Notes under the pieces: generated by a model
Databases searched by the model: none
What the model saw: only the letters and a program-made list of their open reading frames with translations
Told to the model about the DNA's origin: nothing
Made by a program: the position numbers and the translations under genes
Shown: positions 45,584 through 57,913 of the stretch, piece by piece
Layout: each line of letters starts with the position of its first letter
Position numbering within the stretch: position 1 is the stretch's first letter
NCBI GenBank assembly: GCA_001683735.1
Contig: LUGG01000005.1
Location: 186,001 to 250,000 of the forward strand
Reading direction: 5' to 3'
From: Grifola frondosa
Taxonomy: Eukaryota; Basidiomycota; Agaricomycetes; Polyporales; Grifolaceae
DNA: 64,000 nt

Positions 45584-48500
45584 TCACACCGGAATAGTCC
45601 CCGTCAGCCTGAAGTCTCTACTACTCGCGCCAACCGACAGGGTGAACTCTCCCTGCGGCTTCACCCATCCTTGCGAGCCCGCGTCCCAGAATGACAGGTC
45701 ATACCGTGACAGCGTCAACTTCACCGTTGTCTTCTGCTTCGGGGACAACAAGACGTCCGTGAACCCACGCAGCACACTCGGCGGCTCGCCCGATGACGAC
45801 GGCATGTGCACATACAATTGCGGGATCTACATGTGCACATCAACGATTTGTACATGCGATGAGCAGAAGGGGAAGAGCGTACCTCGCCACCTGCGACCTT
45901 GCCGGTGTTCTGCACTACGAATTGCACCTGGAAGGCCGGGCGGTGCAGCCACAGCGCCGTAGACGCGCCTTCGACGTTCGGAGAAGGCTTCCCAGCAGCC
46001 CATGCAGCTTCGAGATCTGCAGAAGTGCTATCCGACTGCGGAATGGTGCTGATCGCTAAGGACGAGTATTCGAACGTCGTGTAGCTCAGACCGAATCCAA
46101 ACTCAAAGCGTGGCTGGATGTTGTTCTATACAGACAAAATGCAACGTTAACAATGAAAACATAGGAGAAGCAAATCGTGGGACTTACCGCATCGAAGTGG
46201 CGGTAGTCAATAAAAAGCCCCTCGGTGTAGTCGATGCTCAGAATCTCGCTTCCACTGCCGCCAGTGACGAGCTGTGCAGGGTAGTCCGCAGGGCTCCTTG
46301 CGATCGTATAGGGCAAACGCCCCGATGGATTGAAGTCGCCATACAGCACATCCACAATAGAGTTGCCTGCCTCCTGGCCCTGAACGCCCGCCCACAGTAC
46401 CTAGCACCCACACAAAATCCGCGTCTCAATACATACGATACGACAGAAAGAGCAAGGGCACACACCGCAGTGACGTTCGGGTTCTCGATCCAAGGCTCGA
46501 GGATGGCTGGTCCGACGGAGTTCACGACGACAATGGTGTTGCGGTTCTGCGCCGCAACCGCGATGATGAGGTTGTCGGCGTTGTGCCAAAGCGTCAAGTT
46601 CTTTCTGCGCTCTCCCTTTAGTATATGTCCATAAATAGAAACGCAGACAAAACTCGCCTATCGCCTTCGTTGCCATCCACAGTGATGTAACCTTCCCCAG
46701 AGTCTGCATTGACGAACACGATCTATGCACAATCGCCGAGCATCAAGTTCCCGCAGAAAACGAAGCATCGGAGATACTCACTGCAACGTCCTGCTCAATG
46801 GCGGCATTCGCTGCGCCCGCCGTGTCGAAGTCCTGGAGCCACCACGATACAATTGTGTGATCGCGGACCGCACGCGCCTGGATGGCCGCGAGCGGGTCGA
46901 TGAGGTACGGGAACTGCGCCGTGCCGGAGCCCCAGCCCATCGCGAGGATGCCGTCGTCACCACCACGGTCGGAGAACCCGTTCGGACCCATCGCCGCAGG
47001 ACCAGCGTCCCCTGCACCACAAATCAGTAAGAGAAAGAGCGGCAGCAGAAGCCCAGTCCCACTCACCGACCATCACAATGCTCCGCGGCTTGTTCAGTGG
47101 GAGCGCCGGACCTTCATTCTTCAACAAGACCGAACCTGCCGCGCCGATCTGGCGCACGATCGTGAAGTGGTCGTCCTGCACGTCCACATGCTCGTTTGTG
47201 GTCTCATCCAGAGGGAAGAACGCGTTGAAGTTAACTGCAGCGCCGGATCAGTACTACGAGTTGTATAACACACGTAGAACGCACCGTCTGGGTAGTTCTC
47301 GTCCTGCCCAAGGAAATACCATCCAGCCAGAATGCGCTCTGCCATGTCGTCGACGCGCGACTCCGCGATTGTCCCATTCAGCACGAACGCGGTCAGATTC
47401 GCACCGAAGTACGACGTGCCCGAGCCAAATGTGATGTCGCCTGGCATGCTCATCTACGCGAACGTCAGTGGCGGCATTTTGTCAGGGAAAAAAGGTAAAA
47501 GAGGGACTCACATCGAGTCCGGCAACCGCACCCAGTGTCGAGTGCTGCGCGCTCCAATCCGACATGACGTACCCCTGGAATCCGAGCTCGCCCTTGAGCA
47601 GCTGGTTCATCGTCCGGTCGTTCTCGCACGCGTATGTATCATTCACGAGATCTAACACAAGTACAATCAGCGAAGTCCACGCGAGGGTCCATGATACTCA
47701 CTGTAGCTACACATCACGCTGGACACGCCTGCCATCACTGCGCGCAGGAACGGATGGAGATATATCTCGTGCTCCGTGCGATCGTCCACGTTTGAAGACT
47801 CCTGCGTACGGAAATGTTCCTGCTCGCTGCCATGGGTGTCAGAGGATAATCGCGAAGAAGGCATGAACGCTACGCACTTATTGATGAAGTGCTTCGCGCA
47901 CGCCTGCACGCCCCCCGCCTGCAGCCCGAGGACTGTTTCGAATGCTGCCTCCCCACTCAGGAACGGGTCTGCACCGAACCCCTCCCAGTTACGTCCGCCC
48001 TGCGCGATCCGCCCCATGTTCATCATCGGCCCGAGCGCAACGTTCACGCCCTTACCCTTGTGTTCCTGTCCCATGAATAGTCCGCGGATGCGTATCATTG
48101 TGCGATTCCAGCTACGGCATGTGAGGCATCAGATATAGATCAAGAAAAATGAAGAAAGAGGGTTTACGTCGCTGCAGCGGATATGCCTGTCGGGAACGCG
48201 GTCACGAAATCAGTGTCACGCACGCCAAGAGGCGAGTCCTACATGCGCCCAGCATCAGCAGGCCTACAACACGCACGCATCTCGAAACCCACCTCGAGAC
48301 ACAGCCCGGGCCAATCGCCTACACTCGCGATGTTCCCCACGCACCGCCCACCCATCCAGCCCACGCCCGTCGCGACGCTCGCCTTCTCGTTCAGGCTCCA
48401 GCTCGCGATCAGCTTGCGCGCCTTCGCGTGCGCGCTCGCCCATGCCTGCGCAAAGTCCGGGATCTCCGTCGACCCAACGGGAGGCGGGCTCGACGGGCCG

Positions 48501-48600
48501 GTGGCGGGGAACGTGCCGGGAACCGCGGGCGCAGAGGGTACAGGGAAGGGCGTGAAGGGTAGGAGGAGATGGGCAACGTGATTATCGCTGTGGACAGGTG
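45584..48600 (-). CDS. GH3 beta-glucosidase, catalytic and C-terminal domains
   Basis: The frame is unbroken over about fifteen short introns. Order: TEIPDFAQAWASAHAKARKL and VGWMGGRCVGNI; GVNVALGPMMNMGRIAQGGR and NWEGFGADPFLSGEAAFETV; ACAKHFIN|NEQEHFRTQESS. The nucleophile motif GYVMSDW (Asp) is followed by GLDMSMPGD and the (alpha/beta)6 sandwich with AGSVLLKNEGPALPLNKPRS. GGDDGILAMGWGSGTAQFPY, VFVNADSGEGYITVDGNEGD and GQEAGNSIVDVLYGDFNPSG come next. A fibronectin-III-like C-terminus ends with LRGFTDVLLSPKQKTTVKLT and GTIPV. It removes glucose from the non-reducing ends of cello-oligosaccharides in plant-cell-wall decay. No signal peptide is encoded at the start of this block; it most likely comes from the Ser/Thr-rich exons upstream. 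Confidence 0.93.
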
Positions 48601-50080
48601 TTAGCAAGCAGAAGAGGGAAGCGACGCATGATGAAAGCCACTCTAGGAGCAAGATGCGATCGCATCTGTTGCGCGTACTGCGGTTACAGAACAGAATACA
48701 ACGCAAGCACGCGCTATCAACGGTCGGCAGCGTTTGTACTGCAGCAAGACCATCATTACAGCCAACTGTCAGAACCACGTCGATCCAGACTGGGGCGAAC
48801 TCTCCCTAGGCGCACGAAAAAAAGTTCTATAATCAAATCCCGTCAAGTGTCAAGACGCATCCACGGTCATGACGCGACACACTGCATCACGCTCCAGATG
48901 GGACCTGCCAATTGCGACACGACGTGGGAGCCTACTGAATCAATCGGGAAGAATACGTACTGGATTCAGTTGCTGGACCTGTGGATACCCCAGAAGACAC
49001 AGAGATAGAGGCTGCAGGTAAGAGTCAGCAATGAGGACGATAAACACAGGACAATTCGATCATCGAAAAATAAAAGCGCATATAGCGATCGGTCCTGCTG
49101 CAAATCACTTTCAAACATTTCCGACGCGACATATTTTCAGCCCTCATTCCCCTCATGTCGCCTGCGCAAGTACTGTCCAGACACATCGAATGACACTCGC
49201 CAACCGTGCCATAAGAGTTCAGCACTGACTCCGTTAGCCCTAACACAGCGGAACATGCATTTCACGCGGTCAGGAAGCCCGCTCTAGGAGAAATTGACAT
49301 GCGACAGTCAAGAAGGTTCCAAGCCGCACTTGATATCTGCGACGAACTGAAAGCAAAAAGCAAGGTTGCCACCGTATCACCGCTACAAAGCCGATGGCAT
49401 TGTACGCCAGGACACTTCGTGTACGCATTGCGCGACACATGGGATCTTCAATAAAAGAGTCAGAAGAGGACGTACTAGACTGGGTTGTTAGCCCCGTGGT
49501 TGTCGGCACAGAAGACGCCGAGACAGAGGCTGTGGAAAAGAGTCAGCAACGAGTACGGTAGATAGGAAGGTGAGAGCCTCGAAAAGTACGCATATCGCGA
49601 CCATCATTCATACCGACGCGTACGCGCGTAATTCACGCATTTAGTTCGCTCGTAACGCGTATTATCATACTGGCTCCGTATGCATGAATGGATGGGACGG
49701 CAGCATGAAAAATCTCGCGAGAATGAGAGAAAGGGGGCAGAAGAATGGAACGTACAGGAGTGGGAGGCTGAGATACTGGACACAGAGGTCGTGCCATTCG
49801 AAGTAAGAATACTTGAGGTAGAGTTCAAGATAGTACTGAGAGAAGTAGAGAGCGTGGTAGTAGACCGGGTCACGGTCGAGGTGGTGGCGGAGTCCGAAGA
49901 CGCAGAGCTGGTGCTCGCCGACGCGATCGAGCTCGCGCTGGTGGACACGGAGACGCTAGCACTCGTAGATGGCACATCGGTGGATGTAGTGCTGATGGCA
50001 CTCGGCGTCACGGCAGCCTGGGCAAGAGATGCAAGCAAAAGGAGAGCGTACAAGGCAGACAGCCTCGGCGACAGAGCCAT
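48601..50080 (-). CDS. Probable 5' exons of the GH3 gene: signal peptide and Ser/Thr-rich linker
   Basis: ATG at 50080 begins MALSPRLSALYALLLLASLA, a clear signal peptide, and a TATAAATC lies about 90 bp upstream. About 90 residues of Ser/Thr-rich, probably O-glycosylated linker follow (STSASVSVSTSASSIASAST). Two later mini-exons, near 49475-49530 and 48965-49015, are related to each other: SVSASSVPTTTGLTTQSS and SISVSSGVSTGPATESS. Each is preceded by an acceptor CAG|CCTCT and followed by A|GTACGT. The same strand then runs into PVPSAPAVPGTFPATGPSSP, the start of the GH3 block. Similar Ser/Thr linkers occur in other basidiomycete GH3 enzymes. The phase of the last junction is not resolved, so it may alternatively be a separate small secreted protein. 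Confidence 0.55.
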
Positions 50081-50149
50081 GTCGGACGACGTCTGGCTCG
50101 AGTGGAGAGAGCGGACAGGGAGAGGACCTCTGCAGGAGCCGGGGGAATA

Positions 50150-53100
50150 TCGGAGGATGGCATGGCGAAGATTTATAGGTGGACGTAGAAGGCGAAGGGT
50201 CGCCAATTACTCGAAGGGCCTACATCACCGTGAGCGTTAGCGGCAAAGAAGCAGCGCGTCCACGCGTGACGCGTCAGATGACTGCTTGCCTACAGCTTGC
50301 AACTGCTTGCTCGTCTTCCTTCCCTCCATCTCCGTCCTCCTCCTCATTATCGCTATCATTCCTCCATATATGTGTACTCGTCTAGTCTTCGACCCACAAT
50401 TGCTATGTGCGACGCTGTTCCCTTCCATCGACCCTCCTCACGGTCACCCGAAATTGACCCCGCCATCACCGCCGTCTAGCTCGCTTCTTCTGATGGACGA
50501 AATGTTGACTGTGCGCGTCAACTGCCGTTTGCCTCCACGAGCTGTCCGCAACACCGCGCCGTAAGCTCTGTCAAATCGCTCCAAAATAGATCATTTGAAG
50601 CAGCCCAGCCGCCGTTTCCATATGGTTCGTCCTCAACGTGATGCTTCCCCTCCATATCTGCTGACCGGTGACCTCCTACATACACCAAAGTTTGAATTGC
50701 TCTCACAACACAGATGAGCAAGGTGGTGTTTGTGCGTCGGAACGAATATCCGTAATTGGCGGCCCTGTGCCGACGTCAACCTTCTGGCTTCTCTCCTCCA
50801 TCGCAACGCCGGCGGTTTATAAAATGTTAGTGAACTTCCCACCCACAACGCTATACTTCAAACTTTCAAGTTTCATGGCCCTACTACCACATCTTCGGAC
50901 CCTAGTGTCTCGCCGTTTTATTCTCGCTGATGGACGCCACTGTTAACGTTCGTCTAGTAATCCACAGTCGTGAGGGTCTCGCCTAGAACAGCCGCTCAGG
51001 TCGCGACTCCCTGGTTTCTCGCATACATGCCCTGGACAGAAACGCCACCGCTATCGTCAATTCAAATCGTGCCCTTATCTTGCCACCCCTTGTCTGCCAA
51101 GGCCTGTGGGTTGACATGTCTACTTGTCCGCTGCATACTTTGCGAGCCTCTCGCCCCCAACGTTATGCTTCATGTGTCCACTTCAAATCTTGAGCTCCAA
51201 GTTCGATCCACCCACCCACTTCATGGCGCGAGGATGGTCTCAGAACTCGCTGGTTGTCCGATCAGTTCTCACAGCCTCCGCACAACTGCCATTATATAGC
51301 TGGTTACAAAGCTAGTGCGAGGGGAGTCGTATCACCTGTTGAATCTTCGGTGTTGTGCCGTCTTGATAATCGAGGTCCCTGCTCATTCAATCGTGAGGAT
51401 CTGTGTTGTTCGTGCATTAGTCATTCCCGAAATAACTGCTATTGGTCCCGCTCGCTAGATTCTCGCAAATTTACTGCGAGAAATGCCACCGGTCACATCA
51501 ATCTAGGTCGTGTTCGCTGCGTCTGCATCCGACAGGCATGGGGTTGAGGTAAATATTCGAGAAATGTCCTTTCCGCCCAACTTCCTATGACTCGCTGGCT
51601 ATCCTCTGGATTACAGTCTTCTCTCTGTATGTTTTCTCTCCCTATGTACCTTTTCACCGGCCGCGCGACTCATACGTGCTCTCCCTCTCCACTCTTCCAT
51701 CGTGGCAATAGAGGGTTTTTTTGTTTTGTTTTTACCCGAAGGGCAGTGCCCTATGGTAGGCAAAAAATACAGAGGTATTATGTTGTCCCTCTCCCCCGTC
51801 TCTGCATTCCTGTAAGGCAAAGGCCTCTTCCACTCTTCCGATCTTGCTCCATCCTCTTTGCACATATATATCCCTTCCCTCTCCCCGCGATAGATGTAGT
51901 AGGAGGAGCCGTAGGTGTCCGCGTTGCGCGGTTTCGATGTAGCGGGCGGCGTGGGCTGCTCGTCGCACCCATGTTTATGCGGCCTGCGTCCGCTTCACAC
52001 TTCTCGAGCTTCCCCGAGTGTGATATTTCATGGCTATTCCGCGCCTTGGGACCGCGGCGCCTGTTTCGTTGACCGATGCCCCATCGTGAAGGTCTAGTTG
52101 GTTCTCCTGCATTTGTCGCCCTGGGAGCCGCTGCTAGTCTCTCCTGCATTCTCCCCTGCTTCGCGCGGATCTGTCCTGCATATCTAGGCTAGGCTGAAGT
52201 ACTATCTGTTATCATCAATTTGAATAGGTTTTTTTCGATTGCCTTGGTTCACATCTCTAACTGGCACGAGTACTGGTCCTCCGCAAATTCCTACTTAGGC
52301 TGATCTCTGTTCTCTGGCTAGTCCCGAGAATCCTAGGCTCCTCCCTTCGCTCTGTGCCTTTGCGATTTGCGGACACTGGCGCTCTCCACACTTCTTTAGT
52401 CCCGGCCAATATGTCCCCCTTTGCATCATTGATGTGACGGTCGGCGACCGGTCGCGCGGCCGCCACATCACTGCTTTGCATTCACCATATACTTCCCTCT
52501 ACTTTCACTCGCATCACTGCTCGGAGCACATTAATGGTCTGCTCGAGAACCTGCAAGGCAATATTAGCGCCACCTTCAAGTACACACCCCGAATCTGCTC
52601 GCGCGACTAGGCCGCACCTACCTTGCATATCCTATTTTCATCATGCGGCGCCACTATGCATTCATCTACGTGTCTTCGATAACCCTTGCATATTGTGTGT
52701 CTTCTTCTCGCCACCGTCCTCGGAACGACAAATGCTTCCCTAGCGCTCTAGGTACCTGCGAAGCAGAATAGAAGTCCTCACATGGCTTCTTCGCCCTATT
52801 GGCGTTGCTGCGCAGGTGTCGTGGTACACCGCACGTTCGGAACGACACCAATGGCCAGACACCTAGTAATATGAACGAAGATGACTTCAGATGCTTACAA
52901 CAAACTACATTCCATACACGGACGAACTTGAAGAAGCTCTTGCCACCTGACGAGAGCAACGTTCGTCCGTCCTTCGTCGTTCTTCTGCCATCCTCCTCGC
53001 ACTCTAACAATGCTTTATGTCTGGATATTCGTCTGATGTTGCCTACTCTTCACGTTATGACTGCCGCCACTCCGTCTTTCCTCCCGCTTCCTCCAATCTA

Positions 53101-54820
53101 ACTCGCTTCTTCTGATGGACGAAACGTATATTGCGCATCAGTTTCCACTTGCCTCCACCTCGCAAGCACCCGTGACATCCCGCCACAAGCACCCTCTAAC
53201 TGCGCGAAATGCATCACTCCCATGCAGTGGAGTGAATGCCCGTATTCCGCGGATCGCCCGGTGCCTTCGACAGATGCTTTGTTCAGTCTACCTTGGGGCT
53301 CCTAAAACCCTCTTTGTACTGCCCTATATTGTCCGCTGCCTTCTCGGCTTGCTGATGCCATCCTTTTCGACTGTCCTTCGGCCGCCATCGTTCGCAAGAT
53401 CGCCAGGCTCGCCTTGACCGGTCCACGCTCTCCGTTGCCCACCCGGTCCACTTATGTCACCCGCGGACAGTGCAGATCCAGGATTAATATATGATGATGT
53501 CACCGCTATCTCGAAGTGGTCCCGGCGAAACCTCGCAATACTATCTCCATCCGATGCACCAATTGGTATCCCATCTAGTTATGACCTCGAAATGTGTTCG
53601 TTCACAAACAAAGTTTTCTCGACAAAACGACATCCCGCCTTCTGAGCTCTAGCTCGCTCATTTCCGGCCGGCAGTTGAGAGATGTCCTATCGTTGTAACT
53701 ATGCACGTTTGGCCGTCGAGCCTTGCGGTATTGATAGTATGACAGCGAGGAGGATATGGACATCATCTGCGCGTGTCACCAGGTTGTCTGTATAGATGCG
53801 AAGACGGAGTTCATGGGCGTCGCGACACCTGATGTCGCCATTATAGCACAAGATTCAAGATTCGTAAGCGAACAGCGAAAAGGACGGCCAGCTAACATTC
53901 CTTGCGCGCATTCACCGTGGTGCAGCGCTAGAGTCGTCTTGAGCTCTGCAGGGAGCTTTTGGCAAATGGTGTTGCTCCGTCACTACCGTCGTCGTCGATC
54001 CCGAACCATCCAGTTAGCGACGAAGGCGCAATGCCATTTCCTTCGGGCTGCGGAGACCGTAGGCTGGAGGCTAAGTTCGCGGCTCTCTCACGCCAATTTA
54101 CGTTTATGAATCGATGTTCCTGGCGGCTGTTACACGGGCTCAGCGGGTGAGTGGAGTGCCTTCGTTTCAGTGGTGTACTCCGTCAGCGACACTGACGCTT
54201 GGCGTACTCAAGCTCGAGCCCGCGCTCTGCGTGTCTGCCCTGTGTAAGTATATGTTAAGGCGGAGGCAGAACGAATCGATCGAAGCGAAGATGGTTCCTT
54301 CCAAATTAGGGCTGGATCGTGGCATGGCTTGCCGATCAGCTTTTGATCTTCAATTCCTCCCGGAGACGGAAGCAAATGTCTCATCTTCATCACTCTCTGC
54401 CCGAGGGCCAAGGAACTACCCATTTGATGTAACGATTTCACTCAAGATTAGGTGTCTTACCCTTTCTCGGAGAGTCCCGTCGGGCCAGAAGGACGACAGC
54501 TATCGTTCATTCATGATTTTATCCATGTCAAGGTCAAGGCGACTTCGTGACTCCAATACATAGCGCCCACTTCCTGTAGTTTTAAATCTCTGCGGAATAT
54601 CGCGTACTGATCTCACTTTCCATTTGTTCCTACACGGGCGGTTCACGGTTTCTCGCTTCTGGGCATTAACAAGCGACATGCGGAAGCCAGCAACCCATGC
54701 ATCTGGATCTGCGGTCTTCCTTACGTCCTGTGGCGCGTTTATGCGCCCAATAAAAGCGGCGCCCCGCCACTAGTCTGCATCTCTGCCTTTTCCTCGCGCT
54801 AAAGTAAGGACGCCTCTAGG
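50150..54820. other. 4.7-kb gene-poor CT-rich stretch with diverged repeats
   Basis: It lies between divergent GH3 and DUF6534 genes. Open frames are abundant but have biased composition and no motifs. CTCGCTTCTTCTGATGGACG recurs at about 50487 and 53103. Loosely similar blocks around 50830, 51150 and 52980 suggest an old, diverged duplicated sequence. A 149-codon plus frame at 54114-54563 is unassigned. No LTR, TIR or transposase was seen. Confidence 0.45.
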
Positions 54821-54837
54821 GCTGCGCGATGTCTGCA

Positions 54838-56427
54838 GAGGCCATTTCCATCTCTCATTTACTGGCCCATCGTCATTGCCGTAGTATTTAACGCGTTCTT
54901 GTACGGGATCGTCACTCTCCACTATGTCCAATACAGTTTGGGCTCCAACAAGGATGGCATCAGCATGAAGTGCGCTCGTGCACCTGCACTGACGATACAT
55001 TGCTGACTCCGGTCTGGTTTTAGGTTGATGGTCAACTTCCTGGTGGTGGTCGACACCGTGCATACCGCGTCCTCCGTGTACATGCTCTGGTACTACGCCG
55101 TCGCGAACTTTTCCAACCTGAGCGTCCTAGTCACCGCACCGTGGCCGTTCACTGCGACGCCGATCTGGACAGGTACGTCAACCGCACGAGTTCGGCGGGC
55201 GGGTAACTGATGCTGTGGTGGTGCAGTGCTATGTTCGCTGCCCGTACAGCACCTATTTTCGTGGCGCATCAAACAATTCACTCATTCGTGGTACATCTTT
55301 GGCATCCTCTCCTTTTTGTCTATTTCGTCGGGCGCGCTAGGCGTTACGAATGCCGTCTTTGGTCTCACCGATCCAAAGTTGGTCGCTCCTGGTTGAGATC
55401 CTCTGTCATGCGCTGATTGGTGAACATCTCTCCGACAGTATTGACAACTTCCACAAGTTCATCCCCATAGCGGATACGTGGCTCGCAGTAGCGGTGGCTT
55501 GTGACTTGCTGATTGCGTGAGTGTTGAGTTCACCATATCTTAGTGCACAATTTTAGGCTGACTATGTGGTTTTGCAGAGGTTTGCTCTTCTATCATCTGA
55601 TGAAGAGCAAGACTGGATTCAGGAGTAAGTTTTTGGCATCTTCGCGACCGACCTTTAGTTGACAATCTTACCAGACACAGACACCGTGATCAGCCGGCTT
55701 ATCCGCTCTTCTGTCGAGACGACCGCTATCAGCGCGTTTTTCTGTGTTCGTACTATTCTCGGATATGTTATGCAAGGAGTTGATAAGTTCGATTTGCCCC
55801 GCAGGTTCTGGATTTGTTTGCTTTTGTGAGCACTGGTCTAGATTACGATAATGTGTACACTGACTAACAGAAGCACAGACGGCGTTTCAAAAGACAAACT
55901 TCCACATGCTGTTCGCCCTTGTGAGTCCCATTCGTGGATCTTTGCTTTCTGTCGCACTCAATGGACTCGTCGAATATAGCCGATGGGACGCATTTATACG
56001 TGAGCGTCCTCAGTTCTATCGTAAGGCACAGCAAGAGCTGACGAGTCTATACTTTTGCAGGGTAACCTTGCTGTCGGTATGTGCATTTTATAACGTCGTA
56101 CACGAAGCCTTTCTCACACGTAGTGGCCAGACGCTGAACTCCCGCACGAGTCTCCGCGAGGAACTTATTGGTACTGCGCCCACCTTTCTGGTACGTCTCC
56201 GCTCGCCTTCAGAGAAAACGCTCTAGTTCATTACCATTATGTAGGGCGGAGACCGCCTCGGCCAGGCGTTCCAAATATCCGAGCGCATGAAGCCGACGGA
56301 GGTGGCGATCGCTGTGGAGCAAGAGATTCAGATGGACTCGTACTCGGGCACACCGCCATCGCGCTCGAGCAGCAAGCGCAACATGGACCTCGACGACCGC
56401 GAGCCGTACAGCTTCACGCCGCTGTAG
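54838..56427 (+). CDS. DUF6534-type multi-pass membrane protein, copy B
   Basis: PIVIAVVFNAFLYGIVTLHY opens the first helix. Exons continue with VNFLVVVDTVHTASSVYMLW, LVTAPWPFTATPIW, RIKQFTHSWYIFGILSFLSI and GALGVTNAVFGLTDP. DNFHKFIPIADTWLAVAVAC, DTVISRLIRSSVETTAISAF, NFHMLFAL|PMGRIYT, LNSRTSLREELIGTAPTFL and PTEVAIAVEQEIQMDSYS follow. The end is PYSFTPL, stop 56425-56427. Eight or so GT-AG introns of 50-70 bp restore one frame, so the body of the gene reads cleanly. The start is unclear: the ATG at 54839 (MSAEAISISHLL) is one or two bases out of frame with the first helix. About seven hydrophobic segments precede a cytosolic Ser-rich tail. Function is unknown. Confidence 0.8.
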
Positions 56428-56895
56428 CTGGCTCCGATTCTGAAGACTCTATCTTAATCCAAAAGGCTATGGAGGTAATACTTGGTCACGTAGCACTGGA
56501 AGACGTCTGTCGTAACCTGTGTCTGTTGCAAAATAGAGCCCGCTGTTAATTGTCTGACGCAAGTTCTACATGTATCGAGTTAGGAGTACATAGATGTTAC
56601 GCCACATATAGTCCTGTTGTTTATTAGTACAACGCACCGCTCAGGAATGGATGTCTTGTTCTCCGGAGAGAAACATATGGAAAGAAATAAAATGTGGAAC
56701 ATTCCAGAGACATCATTGAAGATTCTGGACGCCCGAGAAGCTTCGATCGGCGTCGAGTTCCTCATTGGGAAAAACACAAATATTCGTCAATAAAAGCGCC
56801 AGCGCCTCGGTTGGCCGAGCTTCGCAAACACTGCCAATACATCAAGTGATACAAATGAAGTCATAATTGTCATGCTAATGCTGACTGACCGGCGC
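56428..56895. other. Intergenic upstream of hsp20-2
   Basis: No gene was recognised. Confidence 0.4.
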
Positions 56896-56899
56896 CATT

Positions 56900-57018
56900 G
56901 TTCCAGAAGATTCTCGCTCCCACCGGTCGAAACAGATCTGGGCGCAACTCCTTACTCTAAATGTCACTCATGACGTCCTTTGAGCATTCTGGATTCACAG
57001 GGATTTGTGGTATATAAA
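56900..57018 (+). promoter_or_regulatory. Three-unit heat-shock element and TATA box of hsp20-2
   Basis: TTCCAGAAGATTC at 56901-56913 is a perfect head-to-tail TTC-GAA-TTC array with two-base gaps. TATATAAA follows at 57011-57018, 83 bp before the start codon. This is stronger than the single inverted pair at hsp20-1. Confidence 0.75.
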
Positions 57019-57100
57019 CCCCTCTACACCCTTCTTCAAAGTATATTCATACACGACATTCACTGTAAATTTCATAACACCTCTCCACTCACGAATCAAT

Positions 57101-57672
57101 ATGTCTCTTTCTACTTTCTTCAACGAGCCATTCTACTCCGCCTCCGACTTTGATCGCCTCTTTGATCAGGCGTTCAATGCTCGGAGTGCGGTTCAGCCGC
57201 GTCAGAACGTCAATACCGCTCCAAGGCCCCTGCGTCCAAGGTGTGTTCTTTCGGTATCTACTTTTGCAAAAATATTCTGTATGCTAACATGGGGTGCGCA
57301 GATTGGACTACCATGAGGACGAAGCGAAGAACCTCGTGACAGCGACGTTCGAATTGCCTGGTCTCACCAAGGGAGACGTGCAGATCGACGTGCAAGACAA
57401 TGTTCTTACCGTCTCTGGCGAGTCGACGGTCTCGCCCGACCGCGATGAAAAGGGCTATGCCGTTCGCGAGCGGCGCTACGGCAAGTTCTCCAGGTCGCTC
57501 CTTCTTCCTCAGGGAATTAAGGTAAGCGTTTTGTTTTGCTGGGTCCTGCAGGAGACCGATAAGTTTCTTTGCAGAGCGAAGAAATCAAGGCGGCGATGGA
57601 GAATGGTATCCTGACCATCACGTTCCTAAGGTCACGGCTGAGCAGGTGCCGAAGAAAATCACTATCGCTTAA
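57101..57672 (+). CDS. Small heat-shock protein (Hsp20/alpha-crystallin), copy 2, 3' frameshift
   Basis: Exons 57101-57240, 57302-57521 and 57575 onward share intron positions with copy 1. The N-terminal arm is MSLSTFFNEPFYSASDFDRL. The crystallin domain has NLVTATFELPGLTKGDVQID, VSGESTVSPDRDEKGYAVRE and RRYGKFSRSLLLPQGIK. Exon 3 gives SEEIKAAMENGILTITF. A one-base loss in a C-run near 57631 then shifts the frame. The ancestral end carrying PKKITIA (I-T-I) and TAA at 57670-57672 is out of frame, and the written frame runs on to 57862. If real, the chaperone loses the I-x-I oligomerisation motif; if an error, this is an intact stress gene. Confidence 0.88.
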
Positions 57673-57913
57673 TTTCCCTTGCTGTGTTCACATCTGTTAT
57701 GCTGTTATCATACGTTTCTTCAGTTCTGTAAAACACACGGGCTTTGGTTCGTCATGTAGCATTATGGTTTATGTATTTCTACTCTATGTACTTGTATTTG
57801 ACATTCACCTTGCAGTTTCGCGAAACCTGTCTGTCCAGTGCGCTTCGATGAATGCTAGATGAGCATGTGGGAACAGCGGTGTACATCGTGAAGAAATAAT
57901 GCTGCCATCTGCA

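Noticed and set aside
49680..50240. 186-codon plus-strand open frame
   Set aside because: It is antisense to the Ser/Thr-rich exon. Its length comes from the biased codon composition of that exon.
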